NCBI RefSeq assembly: GCF_000250655.1
Contig: NC_016935.1
Location: forward strand, 6,528,001-6,592,000
DNA: 64,000 nucleotides
Direction: 5' to 3'
Source: Paenibacillus mucilaginosus 3016
GTDB taxonomy: Bacteria > Bacillota > Bacilli > Paenibacillales > NBRC-103111
Below are positions 17,751 through 24,855 of this stretch, one piece after another. Under the pieces are notes generated by a model. It saw only the letters and a program-made list of their open reading frames with translations, ran no database searches and was not told the DNA's origin. The translations under genes and the position numbers were made by a program. Numbering within the stretch: position 1 is the first letter of the stretch; the number at the start of each line of letters is the position of its first letter.

Positions 17751-17779
17751 AAGACAATCCGTGCGCTGTTCTTTATAAT
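17751..17779 (+). promoter_or_regulatory. Probable promoter of the lipoprotein gene
   Basis: Perfect TATAAT at 17774-17779 with AAGACA (17751-17756) at 17-base spacing. Confidence 0.6.
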
Positions 17780-17836
17780 GGATATGAGTCTGCCTGCGTA
17801 CAGGCAGCGAACGTTACCATGAAGGAGTGTCACCAC

Positions 17837-18757
17837 TTGAACAGACCTTACGCGCTGCTGCGCACCCTTGCACTAGGCAGCGCTCTTCTGACCGCATCCG
17901 GCTGCACGGATCACGAGCTCTTGAAGCAGGAGCTCCAACAGGCGGCAGCCAAGCAGGAACAAATCAAGACCTACCGGTTCTCCGGCCATGCGGAGCTGGC
18001 ACTCGATGCCTCCTTGTTCGAAGGGATGCTGCCCATGACCGCCGCCCTGCTCTCCCTCTTCAAGGACAGCCGGATCGAGTATAAAGGGGCCGCTTCCCTG
18101 GAGGCGCCGATCCGCATGGAGGCGGATATCACCGTGAAGCCCAAGGGGGCCGACGCCATAGAGCTTCCTTTGTTACTCCAAGATAACAAATTATACATAC
18201 ACATTCCAGCACTCAACCCTTCGGGCGAATATCTGCTGTTCCCGCTGCAGGAGTCCGAGAAGCTGCAGAACACCGGCCGCCTCTCCGCCCTCCTGAGCGA
18301 GCGCCTGCTTCAAGGGGTGAAGCCGGAGTGGATCGAGGAAGCGGAGGACACGCCGCCGGCGGATGCGGCCTCCAAACGGAGAATCATCTCGGTCACGAAA
18401 AAGAACCAGCAGGAGGTGGAAGCGTACCTCTCTTCCGTGCTCCCGGCCCTGCTCGAAGAGATGGTAAAGAACGGCCTCGGCACGCCGGCCCAGGCACAGG
18501 AGTGGACATCGGCTGCCGGCCGACTTCAGATCCAGCCCCCCGGCTCACTGGCCCTTGAGATCAGCAAGGACGGCTATCTGGAAGGACAGGAAGGCAAGCT
18601 CTTCCTGTCCACGGACGCGCATCCGGAACGCCAGCACGGAATCACCTGGAGCTACCGGACGACGGAGATCAACCAGCCCGTGGGCTTTACCCGGGAAATA
18701 CCTGCGAAGGTCAAGACAGCGGAAGACCTTATGAAAGGCCTCCCCGCCCCCAAGTAA
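17837..18757 (+). CDS. Exported lipoprotein, LolA/LppX-like pattern
   Basis: Lipoprotein of 306 aa of unknown function. A signal peptide ends at Cys 23 (TASGC). The mature part starts with a short helix (LLKQELQQAAAKQEQIKTY) and continues as alternating beta strands, for example FSGHAELALDASLF, RIEYKGAASLEAPIRMEADI and KLYIHIPAL, resembling the lipid-binding beta sheets of LolA/LppX-type proteins; this fold call is inference from pattern only. The start is TTG at 17837, 7 bases after AAGGAGTG; an in-frame ATG at 17819 overlaps that binding site. A strong terminator follows, so it is a single-gene unit. Confidence 0.75.
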   Translation: MNRPYALLRTLALGSALLTASGCTDHELLKQELQQAAAKQEQIKTYRFSGHAELALDASLFEGMLPMTAALLSLFKDSRIEYKGAASLEAPIRMEADITVKPKGADAIELPLLLQDNKLYIHIPALNPSGEYLLFPLQESEKLQNTGRLSALLSERLLQGVKPEWIEEAEDTPPADAASKRRIISVTKKNQQEVEAYLSSVLPALLEEMVKNGLGTPAQAQEWTSAAGRLQIQPPGSLALEISKDGYLEGQEGKLFLSTDAHPERQHGITWSYRTTEINQPVGFTREIPAKVKTAEDLMKGLPAPK

Positions 18758-18763
18758 GAGGAA

Positions 18764-18795
18764 CGATTCGGCCGTCGTCGGGCGGCCGTTTTTTG
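18764..18795 (+). terminator. Intrinsic terminator of the lipoprotein gene
   Basis: CGGCCG arms around TCGTCGGG, then six T residues, 7 bases after the stop. Confidence 0.85.
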
Positions 18796-18855
18796 TTGTC
18801 ATGAATTCCGGGCCGCATCGATACTCTTATTCTAAGAGGGATGGAGGGACATGCC

Positions 18856-20010
18856 GTGAGGTGGAGAACATGGATCAGCGCCGGAGCTCTTCTCGCCCTG
18901 CTGTGGTCGGGCACCGGCACAGGGGCCGCCCTTGCGGAGACGGCCCGTTCGGAGACCGGCCGCACCGGGATGGCGGCCGAGGACAAGCTGCTGCTCGAGA
19001 AAGGGCTTCAGCTCTATGAAATCGATCAGGAACTGGCCCGGATTACGGTGCAGGAAGCCGGGCTGCAGGAGAAAATAGCCGCCGCCCAGCGGGATGCCGA
19101 AGCAGCCCGGACCGCCGCGGATGAAGCCAGGAAGCATGCGGCACGCGTGATTCGCGCTTACAATATGGGAGAGCGGGATTCCTTGTGGGGCCTGCTCTTC
19201 TCGATCCGTTCCTTCAAGGATGCGCTCGTGGTCATGGACTATCTCCAGATGATCCTCGTACGTGACCGGAAAGCCTTGAAGGGGCATACGGCCGCCTGGA
19301 CGGAGCTCAAGGCGAAGACGGCCGGGCTGGAAGAAGACGCGGCGCGTCTTGCCGAGACGAAGAGCAGGTATATCCGGCAGCGGGAACGCATGGCCGCCCT
19401 GCAGCAGGAGATTGACGCCGGCCTGGCCCGGTCGGCCGAGGCGGACAAGGTGCAGGAAGAGATGCGGAAGCTGAGCCAATCGTGGCGGGAGGAAGGCATT
19501 CCGCTGTTCCGCACCTATTTCCGGGCGCTGGCCAAGGCGCTCAAGGAGCTCCCCGATGCCGTGATGAATCCGGGCGCACAGACGACAGGCGGTAAACCTG
19601 CCGGTCAATTCATGCTCGACGGTCTGAACGCCTCCTTCCGCATCACCGACGGACAGCTTAATGCCTTTCTGCTCGAACAGAACGAGCTCTTCCGCCATAT
19701 CCGCTTCCGCTTCGAAGACGGCCGGATTATCGCCTCCGGGACGCAGGATGGAACGGAAGTCCTGCTCGAAGGGCGGTATGAGCTGGCGTACAAAGGCGGC
19801 GATCCCGCGAAGCCCTATATCCGCTTCCGGACCGGGAAGCTCGAATATAACGGCTTCCAGCTTCCGGACACGACCATCGAAGCCTTCGAGAAGGAATTCG
19901 ACCTCGGCATCTACCCCCAGCTCGTGTCCTCCCCGTTCCTGAAGCTTCAGGTCACCGGCGTGGAGCTCGAGACAGGGGCCCTGCATATTCTGCTGAAGCT
20001 GGCACTGTAA
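18856..20010 (+). CDS. Secreted protein: PcsB-like coiled coil joined to a lipid-binding-like (DUF2993/LmeA-like) domain
   Basis: Protein of 384 aa. GTG at 18856 (7 bases after GGAGGG) places a clean signal peptide at the front (WISAGALLALLWSG ... AALA). Residues about 45-215 are coiled coil; within them ARVIRAYNMGERDSLWGLLF and SFKDALVVMDYLQMI resemble the N-terminal hairpin of PcsB/CwlO-type cell wall hydrolases, but no hydrolase domain follows. From about residue 250 the pattern changes to a beta-rich module (FRITDGQLNAFLLEQ ... GRIIASGTQDGTEVLLEGRY ... LPDTTIEAFEKEFDL) that resembles DUF2993/LmeA phospholipid-binding proteins. Both domain calls are from pattern. No anchor is seen. A short AGCC-GCC-GGCT hairpin plus T run follows the stop. 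Confidence 0.7.
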   Translation: MRWRTWISAGALLALLWSGTGTGAALAETARSETGRTGMAAEDKLLLEKGLQLYEIDQELARITVQEAGLQEKIAAAQRDAEAARTAADEARKHAARVIRAYNMGERDSLWGLLFSIRSFKDALVVMDYLQMILVRDRKALKGHTAAWTELKAKTAGLEEDAARLAETKSRYIRQRERMAALQQEIDAGLARSAEADKVQEEMRKLSQSWREEGIPLFRTYFRALAKALKELPDAVMNPGAQTTGGKPAGQFMLDGLNASFRITDGQLNAFLLEQNELFRHIRFRFEDGRIIASGTQDGTEVLLEGRYELAYKGGDPAKPYIRFRTGKLEYNGFQLPDTTIEAFEKEFDLGIYPQLVSSPFLKLQVTGVELETGALHILLKLAL

Positions 20011-20086
20011 CCTTAGCGGGTTGCAGCCGCCGGCTTTTTTGGCGCATAATGGGGCAAAAGGGAATCCCCGAAAGGAGCCGACCGAC

Positions 20087-20605
20087 ATGCCGATGACGCC
20101 AGTGTACGCCCTTCATATGGAACTGCCCGAGGACAAGCGTGCGGGCTACTACGCCCAGATTGTCAAAGGTCTGGCCGGCCGCACCCGGCTGCTGGACCGC
20201 GAGAAGGAGACGCTGATCTTTGCTTCGGCGGACGACCGGGACGCCGCCGTGCCGGTCATGGAGCAGTATAAGGTGCCCTGCGAGTTCGAGAACCTGCTGC
20301 GCCTGCCCTCTCCCCTGCGGCTCTATCCCGAGTTCAGCGATTATGGCTTCCTTAGCCGGCTTGAGCAGGCCTATCTTCCCGCTGAGCTCGCAGCCATCTT
20401 CCGGCTCGCCCCCGAACCCGGCACCGGACGCCCGGCCGAGCCGCGTCAGGCGGAGCTGCAGCTGCGGGAGCATCTGCTCGCCGATTGGCCAGACGAGGGT
20501 GAAGAGAAGACCTACGCCGTTCAGGCGCATCAGGCGGAGCTGGCCGAAGGCATCGCCCGCGCCTACGGCTGCAGGGCCGTGTGGCTGCACCGTCCGGAGG
20601 AATAG
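20087..20605 (+). CDS. Hypothetical protein, 172 aa
   Basis: Not recognised. A soluble, acidic, Leu/Ala/Glu-rich protein without signal peptide or membrane segment. It begins MPMTPVYALHMELPEDKR, with AAAGGAG 9 bases before the ATG, and predicts an alpha/beta first half (KETLIFASADDRDAAVPVMEQY) and a helical second half (AEPRQAELQLREHLL, QAHQAELAEGIARAYGC). Same strand as the two preceding exported-protein genes but with a hairpin between. The following 140 bases hold no gene. Confidence 0.6.
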   Translation: MPMTPVYALHMELPEDKRAGYYAQIVKGLAGRTRLLDREKETLIFASADDRDAAVPVMEQYKVPCEFENLLRLPSPLRLYPEFSDYGFLSRLEQAYLPAELAAIFRLAPEPGTGRPAEPRQAELQLREHLLADWPDEGEEKTYAVQAHQAELAEGIARAYGCRAVWLHRPEE

Positions 20606-20747
20606 CTTCCGCCGGGATGACGGGCTCTCAGCGGCGGCGGACGCGAAGCCGCACATCCTTATGCGCCACACCGTACGGCCGGCCTCCCGCCCGAACCAAC
20701 GTCCCTCCGGCCCTCCTCCCCGCTCAACCGCAGTATTTGCTCTAAGC

Positions 20748-20795
20748 GCCAAAAGACCCTTTTTCAGCGGACGGCCCGCCGAAAAAGGGTCTTTC
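20748..20795. terminator. Bidirectional intrinsic terminator, mainly for ylaK
   Basis: AAAGACCCTTTTTC pairs with GAAAAAGGGTCTTT; T-rich tails on both strands. It lies about 50 bases after the ylaK stop and 140 after the 172-aa gene. Confidence 0.85.
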
Positions 20796-20843
20796 TGTTC
20801 TGGGGCCCCGGTTACCACGCCCGGCGCCCCCTCACTCCGCCTG

Positions 20844-22178
20844 CTACAGCAAATCGGCCGCCAGCTGCGCCAGGTGCGACCGCTCCCCGCGCTCGAGCAT
20901 GATATGGCCGGAGATGCTCTGTTCCTTGAACCGCTCCACCACATAAGTCAGACCGTTGCTCGACGCATCGAGGTACGGGTGGTCGATCTGCTCCGGATCC
21001 CCGAGCAGCACGATCTTGCTGCCCTCCCCGACACGGGAGACGATCGTCTTGATCTCATGCTTCGAGAGGTTCTGCGCCTCGTCGATAATAATGAACTGGC
21101 CCGGGATGGAACGGCCCCGGATGTAGGTCAGGGCTTCGACCTGAATGCTCCCGAGACCGGCAAGCACCTTGTCGATGTCTCCCGGCTTTTTCGTATCGAA
21201 GAGGAACTCCAGGTTGTCGTAGATCGGCTGCATCCACGGCCGCAGCTTCTCCTCCTTCTCGCCCGGCAGGTATCCGATATCCTTGCCCATCGGCACGACC
21301 GGACGGGCGATGAGCAGCTTCTTGTACTTGCGCTCGTCCTCGACCTTCATCAGTCCCGCAGCAAGCGTCAGCAGCGTCTTGCCCGTACCGGCCTTGCCGG
21401 TCAGCGTCACGAGCGGGATGTCGTCGTTGAGCAGCAGCTCCAGGGCCATCCGCTGCTGGGCGTTGCGGGCTGCAATTCCCCAGATGGGGTCATTGCTGAG
21501 GAAGAGCGGCTCGAGCTTCTTGCCGTCCGCATTGACCTTGAGCAGCGCCGACTTGCTCGAGCCCATCTCGTCCTTCAGTATGACGAACTCGTGCGGGTGA
21601 AGGGGGTAAGCCAGGTTCAGCGAGTTCGCGCTCAAATACCGGTACGTATAGAATTCGTCGATGACGGAAGGGTGTGCATGGATCGTGAGATGGCCGGAAT
21701 AAATATCGCCCGGCATGTTCACGACCCGGTCCGTCAGATAGTCCTCCGCCGTCATTCCCAGCACGTCCGCCTTGATCCGCACCAATACGTCCTTACTGAC
21801 CAGAATGACCGGACGGGGCTGAGGTTTTTCTTTTTCCTCCAGATGATAATTCAGCGCCACCGCCAAGATCCGGTTATCGTTCGTCACCTCGGCGAACGTT
21901 TCCTGCAGTTTGGCAAAGCTTTTATGATTCAGCTCCACTTTCAGGCTGCCGCCGCCGGGAAGCTCGATGCCCTCGAACAACCGGCCGCCGCTGCGGAGTC
22001 CATCCAGCATCCGGGAGATGTGCCGTGCATTGCGGCCAAGCTCGTCGGCATTGCGCTTCTTGGAGTCGATCTCCTCGAGCACCACCGCGGGAATGACCAC
22101 CTCGTTATCCTCAAAGGCATAGACTGCATTGGGATCCTGCAGCAGCACATTGGTATCCAGCACATAAATTTTCTTCAT
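20844..22178 (-). CDS. ylaK: PIN domain-PhoH family protein YlaK
   Basis: Protein of 444 aa joining an N-terminal PIN ribonuclease domain (acidic residues of VLDTNVLLQDP at the start, VVIPAVVLEEIDSKK, and VTNDNRILAVAL around residue 100) to a C-terminal PhoH ATPase/helicase domain (Walker A GKAGTGKT near 258, FIIIDEAQNLS near 350, LLGDPEQID near 385). This is the PhoH2 architecture, for which RNA unwinding coupled to cleavage has been shown in homologues. AGGGACTCACC precedes the ATG. It is divergent from ylaJ, the same pair as in B. subtilis. A second, PIN-less PhoH is encoded at 49266-50228. Confidence 0.93.
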   Translation of the reverse strand: MKKIYVLDTNVLLQDPNAVYAFEDNEVVIPAVVLEEIDSKKRNADELGRNARHISRMLDGLRSGGRLFEGIELPGGGSLKVELNHKSFAKLQETFAEVTNDNRILAVALNYHLEEKEKPQPRPVILVSKDVLVRIKADVLGMTAEDYLTDRVVNMPGDIYSGHLTIHAHPSVIDEFYTYRYLSANSLNLAYPLHPHEFVILKDEMGSSKSALLKVNADGKKLEPLFLSNDPIWGIAARNAQQRMALELLLNDDIPLVTLTGKAGTGKTLLTLAAGLMKVEDERKYKKLLIARPVVPMGKDIGYLPGEKEEKLRPWMQPIYDNLEFLFDTKKPGDIDKVLAGLGSIQVEALTYIRGRSIPGQFIIIDEAQNLSKHEIKTIVSRVGEGSKIVLLGDPEQIDHPYLDASSNGLTYVVERFKEQSISGHIMLERGERSHLAQLAADLL

Positions 22179-22289
22179 GGTGAGTCCCTCCCAGGTATGG
22201 TGTTTGGCTTGCTTTAGCGAGAATACATAGATCCAGCCCCGAAGGACAAACTAACCAAAGCTGATGCCGTATAGAAAGGAAGATGGACT

Positions 22290-22844
22290 ATGAGGAAGTT
22301 TGCCGCGGTGCTGCTGTTGTTGTCCGCTGCTGTATCTGGTTGTAACCAATCACCAAGGAATGGAGCTTCCCCCTCTCAGACAGATGATGCGAACCGGCAG
22401 GTACAGGTGAATCAAACGGCACCTCAGAAGAAGGAAATTACGGACTCCCGGGCCGTAGCCGACAGGCTGGAGCAGATTGCGACCTCCATACCGAATGTGG
22501 AAGGGGCCAACTGCGTCGTGTTCGGCAATACGGCAGTGGTAGGCATCGACGTACCGCAGGATATGGATCGTGCGAAAGTAGGTACGATCAAGCTGTCTGT
22601 GGCCGAGGCGTTAAAAAAAGATCCGTATGGTGTGGACGCACTCGTAACTGCGGATATGGATCTGGCGCAGCGCTTGCGCAAGGTAAGGGATGGGGTGCGT
22701 GACGGGCGGGGAATGAACGGTTTCGCCCAGGAGATGGCTGCCATCATTGGTCGTATTGTTCCCCAGCTGCCGCGCGATGTGGACCCGAACCAGACGAACC
22801 GGCCCCAGCATGCAAATCCGCAAATACCAGACAACAACTCGTAA
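22290..22844 (+). CDS. ylaJ: YhcN/YlaJ family sporulation lipoprotein
   Basis: Spore-associated lipoprotein family member (184 aa). The signal peptide ends at Cys 18 (VSGCNQSP). A polar Asn/Gln/Ser linker precedes the family core from about residue 50 (ADRLEQIATSIPNVEGANCVVFGNTAVVGIDV), whose repeated pattern is typical of YhcN/YlaJ. The C-terminal tail is Asn/Pro/Gln-rich. GAAAGGAAG lies 7 bases before the ATG. Pairing with ylaK fits the B. subtilis order. Forespore expression is expected from the family, but no convincing sigma-G promoter was picked out. Confidence 0.88.
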   Translation: MRKFAAVLLLLSAAVSGCNQSPRNGASPSQTDDANRQVQVNQTAPQKKEITDSRAVADRLEQIATSIPNVEGANCVVFGNTAVVGIDVPQDMDRAKVGTIKLSVAEALKKDPYGVDALVTADMDLAQRLRKVRDGVRDGRGMNGFAQEMAAIIGRIVPQLPRDVDPNQTNRPQHANPQIPDNNS

Positions 22845-23012
22845 GAACGTAAGAGGGCGGTAAGACCGCTCCCGTAAAGTCAGACCGTAAGAGTAAGATC
22901 AGCGTGTTCCTTGTTGAAGATAAGAATGGAGATAAGAAGGATAGTGGAGGTTGCCGGAATCCGGGCCTTAGCCAAGCAGGCAGCCCAGGGCTAGGTTCAT
23001 TTTCGGGTATTT

Positions 23013-23052
23013 CAAAAAAGCCTGAGACCGTGATACTGTCTAGGCTTTTTTC
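23013..23052. terminator. Bidirectional intrinsic terminator
   Basis: AAAAAAGCCTGAGAC and GTCTAGGCTTTTTT arms with T runs on both strands. It ends ylaJ from the left and directly abuts the stop codon of the 144-aa gene on the minus strand. Confidence 0.85.
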
Positions 23053-23485
23053 ATGACGCGAAACATCCGCGTGAGCGGAACTTGCGCCGCACGCTTGCTG
23101 CGAGTCTTCTCATATGGGGGTGGCGCGGATATGCGTCTGCTCCAGGCAGGGCATCACGCACCGAAGGAATATCTTGGGTCAAGCAGGCATGTGGGAGGGC
23201 TCCACCCTCAGGCGGCGTCAGCGCGCGCCCGCTGGCGGCATGAATGAAGCATTCATGGCCCACAGAGGTCACAGGGACAAGGGGATTCGACCCGATGGAT
23301 GCCGACGCACGGAAACCAAGGGTGCCGCTGCGGATCCATACCCGCTGCCTGGCCTCCGGCCAAAGCTGCGCCTCCAAGCCGGGCGCCGGCAAACCGCATG
23401 CATGGTCGATGGTGCTTACGAGTGCGAAGGAATCATCTTGAAGTGCGAAGAGTTGTTCCGAAAGAGCTGTGATCGTTTCGGCCAT
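23051..23485 (-). CDS. Hypothetical protein, 144 aa
   Basis: Not recognised. Support comes from context: an extended -10 element upstream, AGGAGGGG 5 bases before the ATG at 23485, ordinary codon use, and a terminator that begins at the stop codon. The sequence opens with a helical part (MAETITALSEQLFALQDDS) and turns into an irregular His/Cys/Pro/Arg-rich stretch (HACGLPAPG, VGHECFIHAASG, HPHMRRLAASVRRKFRSRG) with a basic C-terminus. Overlapping plus-strand frames lack a binding site. The odd second half could be non-coding or frame-shifted. Confidence 0.5.
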   Translation of the reverse strand: MAETITALSEQLFALQDDSFALVSTIDHACGLPAPGLEAQLWPEARQRVWIRSGTLGFRASASIGSNPLVPVTSVGHECFIHAASGRALTPPEGGALPHACLTQDIPSVRDALPGADAYPRHPHMRRLAASVRRKFRSRGCFAS

Positions 23486-23525
23486 AGGTTCCCCTCCTAC
23501 CAAAGTGATCTCTACATCTGCTTCC

Positions 23526-23534
23526 ATTATAACA
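23526..23534 (-). promoter_or_regulatory. Extended -10 promoter of the 144-aa gene
   Basis: TGTTATAAT on the minus strand is a perfect extended -10 (TG-n-TATAAT); no good -35 is visible. Transcription would start about 30-35 bases before the ATG at 23485. Confidence 0.55.
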
Positions 23535-23625
23535 CAGAATCAAGCAAGCCAGCCACCGGCAGTTGTCACGATCTCTCCCTTCGGACGATGATAGTCTATT
23601 CTATCGGAACTCCGTGCAATATATG

Positions 23626-23898
23626 TCATTCATTGTATTTCGGGTTGGAATTAATATCGGTAAGAAGCTGGTCGGCCAGCTCGGCATCGAAGCGCTGCGT
23701 GCGGCTCTGTCCTTCCGCCGTGTAATCGATCCGGTAACGGTCCCCTTCCGGCTCATAAGCAAAGCTCTGGAGCCCGTGATCCTCCCGGAGAATCACTTCG
23801 AAGAATTCCCGCGTCTCCACAGCCGCACCGTCCTCCGGCCGGGCTGCGGCCACCAGCGAGATCTGAAGCCAATTGAACAAGGCATCCTGCAGATTCAA
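23626..23898 (-). CDS. Hypothetical protein, 90 aa
   Basis: Not recognised. Small acidic protein beginning (M)NLQDALFNWLQISLVAAARP, followed by predicted beta strands (FFEVILREDHGLQSFAYEPEGDRYRIDYT) and ending in DQLLTDINSNPKYNE. The start is TTG at 23898, 6 bases after the stop of the upstream gene with AGAGAGG somewhat far (13 bases). Close spacing suggests one transcript with the 146-aa gene. Confidence 0.65.
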   Translation of the reverse strand: MNLQDALFNWLQISLVAAARPEDGAAVETREFFEVILREDHGLQSFAYEPEGDRYRIDYTAEGQSRTQRFDAELADQLLTDINSNPKYNE

Positions 23899-23904
23899 GC
23901 GCTC

Positions 23905-24345
23905 TCATTCCTCTCTCAGCAAAATGATTCCGCGGCCGCCGGACGCCCAGGACCGCATGATCCGTACCCACTCTTCCGCCTGCCCGTCGGCGGAAGCCAA
24001 ATGCTCTGCGATCTCCGCCGCGGTCAGGAGCCGGTCGAGATAAGCTTCCGCGCAGTGGGACAGCACCCAGCCGTCTCCCGGTTCTCCGCCCGGATGGCGC
24101 AGGTGGATGCTCTCCCCGCCGCTCAGCGCAAACGCGCCGGCATCGAGGCCGCAGGCTTCCGCCTCCTCTTCCCCAGGCAGCAGATGGCTCTTGAAGGTCA
24201 GCGCCAGCCGCGGATGAAGCTCTTTGAGGGTCTCCATGAAGGCGGTCCGCCGCTCCTCCGGCTCCAGGAGGATCCGGTCCCCGCCAAGCACGACGGCTTC
24301 CTCCACCGCATCAAGCGGAACCAGCCAGTATGCAGCCATGCTCAC
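23905..24345 (-). CDS. Hypothetical protein, 146 aa
   Basis: Not recognised. Acidic soluble protein without signal or membrane segments (MAAYWLVPLDAVEEAVVLGG ... LTFKSHLLPGEEEAEACG ... YLDRLLTAAEIAEHL). GAGAGGGGGAGTGAG precedes the ATG. It lies 53 bases behind ylaH and directly before the 90-aa gene, probably one unit. Two direct 11-base copies of GAACCGATCTT lie just upstream (24369-24392). Confidence 0.65.
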   Translation of the reverse strand: MSMAAYWLVPLDAVEEAVVLGGDRILLEPEERRTAFMETLKELHPRLALTFKSHLLPGEEEAEACGLDAGAFALSGGESIHLRHPGGEPGDGWVLSHCAEAYLDRLLTAAEIAEHLASADGQAEEWVRIMRSWASGGRGIILLREE

Positions 24346-24398
24346 TCCCCCTCTCTCCCTGCCGATAAGAACCGATCTTTGAACCGATCTTTTTTTCT

Positions 24399-24677
24399 TT
24401 ACTGCTGCGACTTGCGGGAATTGCGGCCCTCGACAAAATAGCGGATCCGGACCATGAACATCAGCAGCACCGCTACGGACATGCTCGCTACCACCGGCAG
24501 CCCGAACAGCTGAAAATCAAGCAGCACGACGGAGAACACGGCCAGCAGAATATAAACGATAGCCGCTTTCAGGATCGGCAGCCTCCGTGTACGGAATACC
24601 CGGTTATAGACGAACGACATCAGCACGAATATCAAAAACCAGGTCAGCGCCGGATGGGCGCGGAACCATTCGGTCAT
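24399..24677 (-). CDS. ylaH: YlaH-like membrane protein
   Basis: Protein of 92 aa with three hydrophobic helices (LTWFLIFVLMSFVYNRVF, KAAIVYILLAVFSVVLLDF, LPVVASMSVAVLLMFMVRI) and a basic Arg/Ser/Lys C-terminus, matching YlaH. ATG at 24677 is 6 bases from GGGGAAG; the ATG two codons earlier has no spacing. In B. subtilis ylaH lies directly behind typA (ylaG), as here. Function unknown. Confidence 0.82.
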   Translation of the reverse strand: MTEWFRAHPALTWFLIFVLMSFVYNRVFRTRRLPILKAAIVYILLAVFSVVLLDFQLFGLPVVASMSVAVLLMFMVRIRYFVEGRNSRKSQQ

Positions 24678-24807
24678 CCTCATCTTCCCCTTTTGGTGTT
24701 GTTTGGATAAACGGCCGCGCCGCCCGGGATGGACGGCGCGCGTTTATGAACAATGGCAGAGAACCTACAATGGCGTCTTCTCCGTGGTAGAAAACGCTAT
24801 GTAATTT

Positions 24808-24834
24808 CAAAGAAAGCTCTGATTGCTCAGAGCT
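24808..24834 (-). terminator. Intrinsic terminator of typA
   Basis: AGCTCTGA-GCAA-TCAGAGCT, then TTCTTTG on the minus strand, about 20 bases after the typA stop. Confidence 0.8.
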
Positions 24835-24855
24835 CTCCTGCTTGTACCTGTATGC

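Noticed and set aside
20220-22217. Plus-strand open frame of 665 codons
   Set aside because: Runs across the 172-aa gene, a terminator and the antisense strand of ylaK; the ylaK motifs on the other strand are clear.
23260-23420. Possible tmRNA, because GGGGATTCGACCCGATGG resembles a tmRNA 5' region
   Set aside because: No tag reading frame ending in Ala-Ala, no tRNA-like 3' end, and ordinary coding signals on the opposite strand.
24690-24740. GC-rich hairpin between ylaH and typA as a terminator
   Set aside because: No T run on either strand; the AGCTCTGA hairpin nearer typA is the better terminator.
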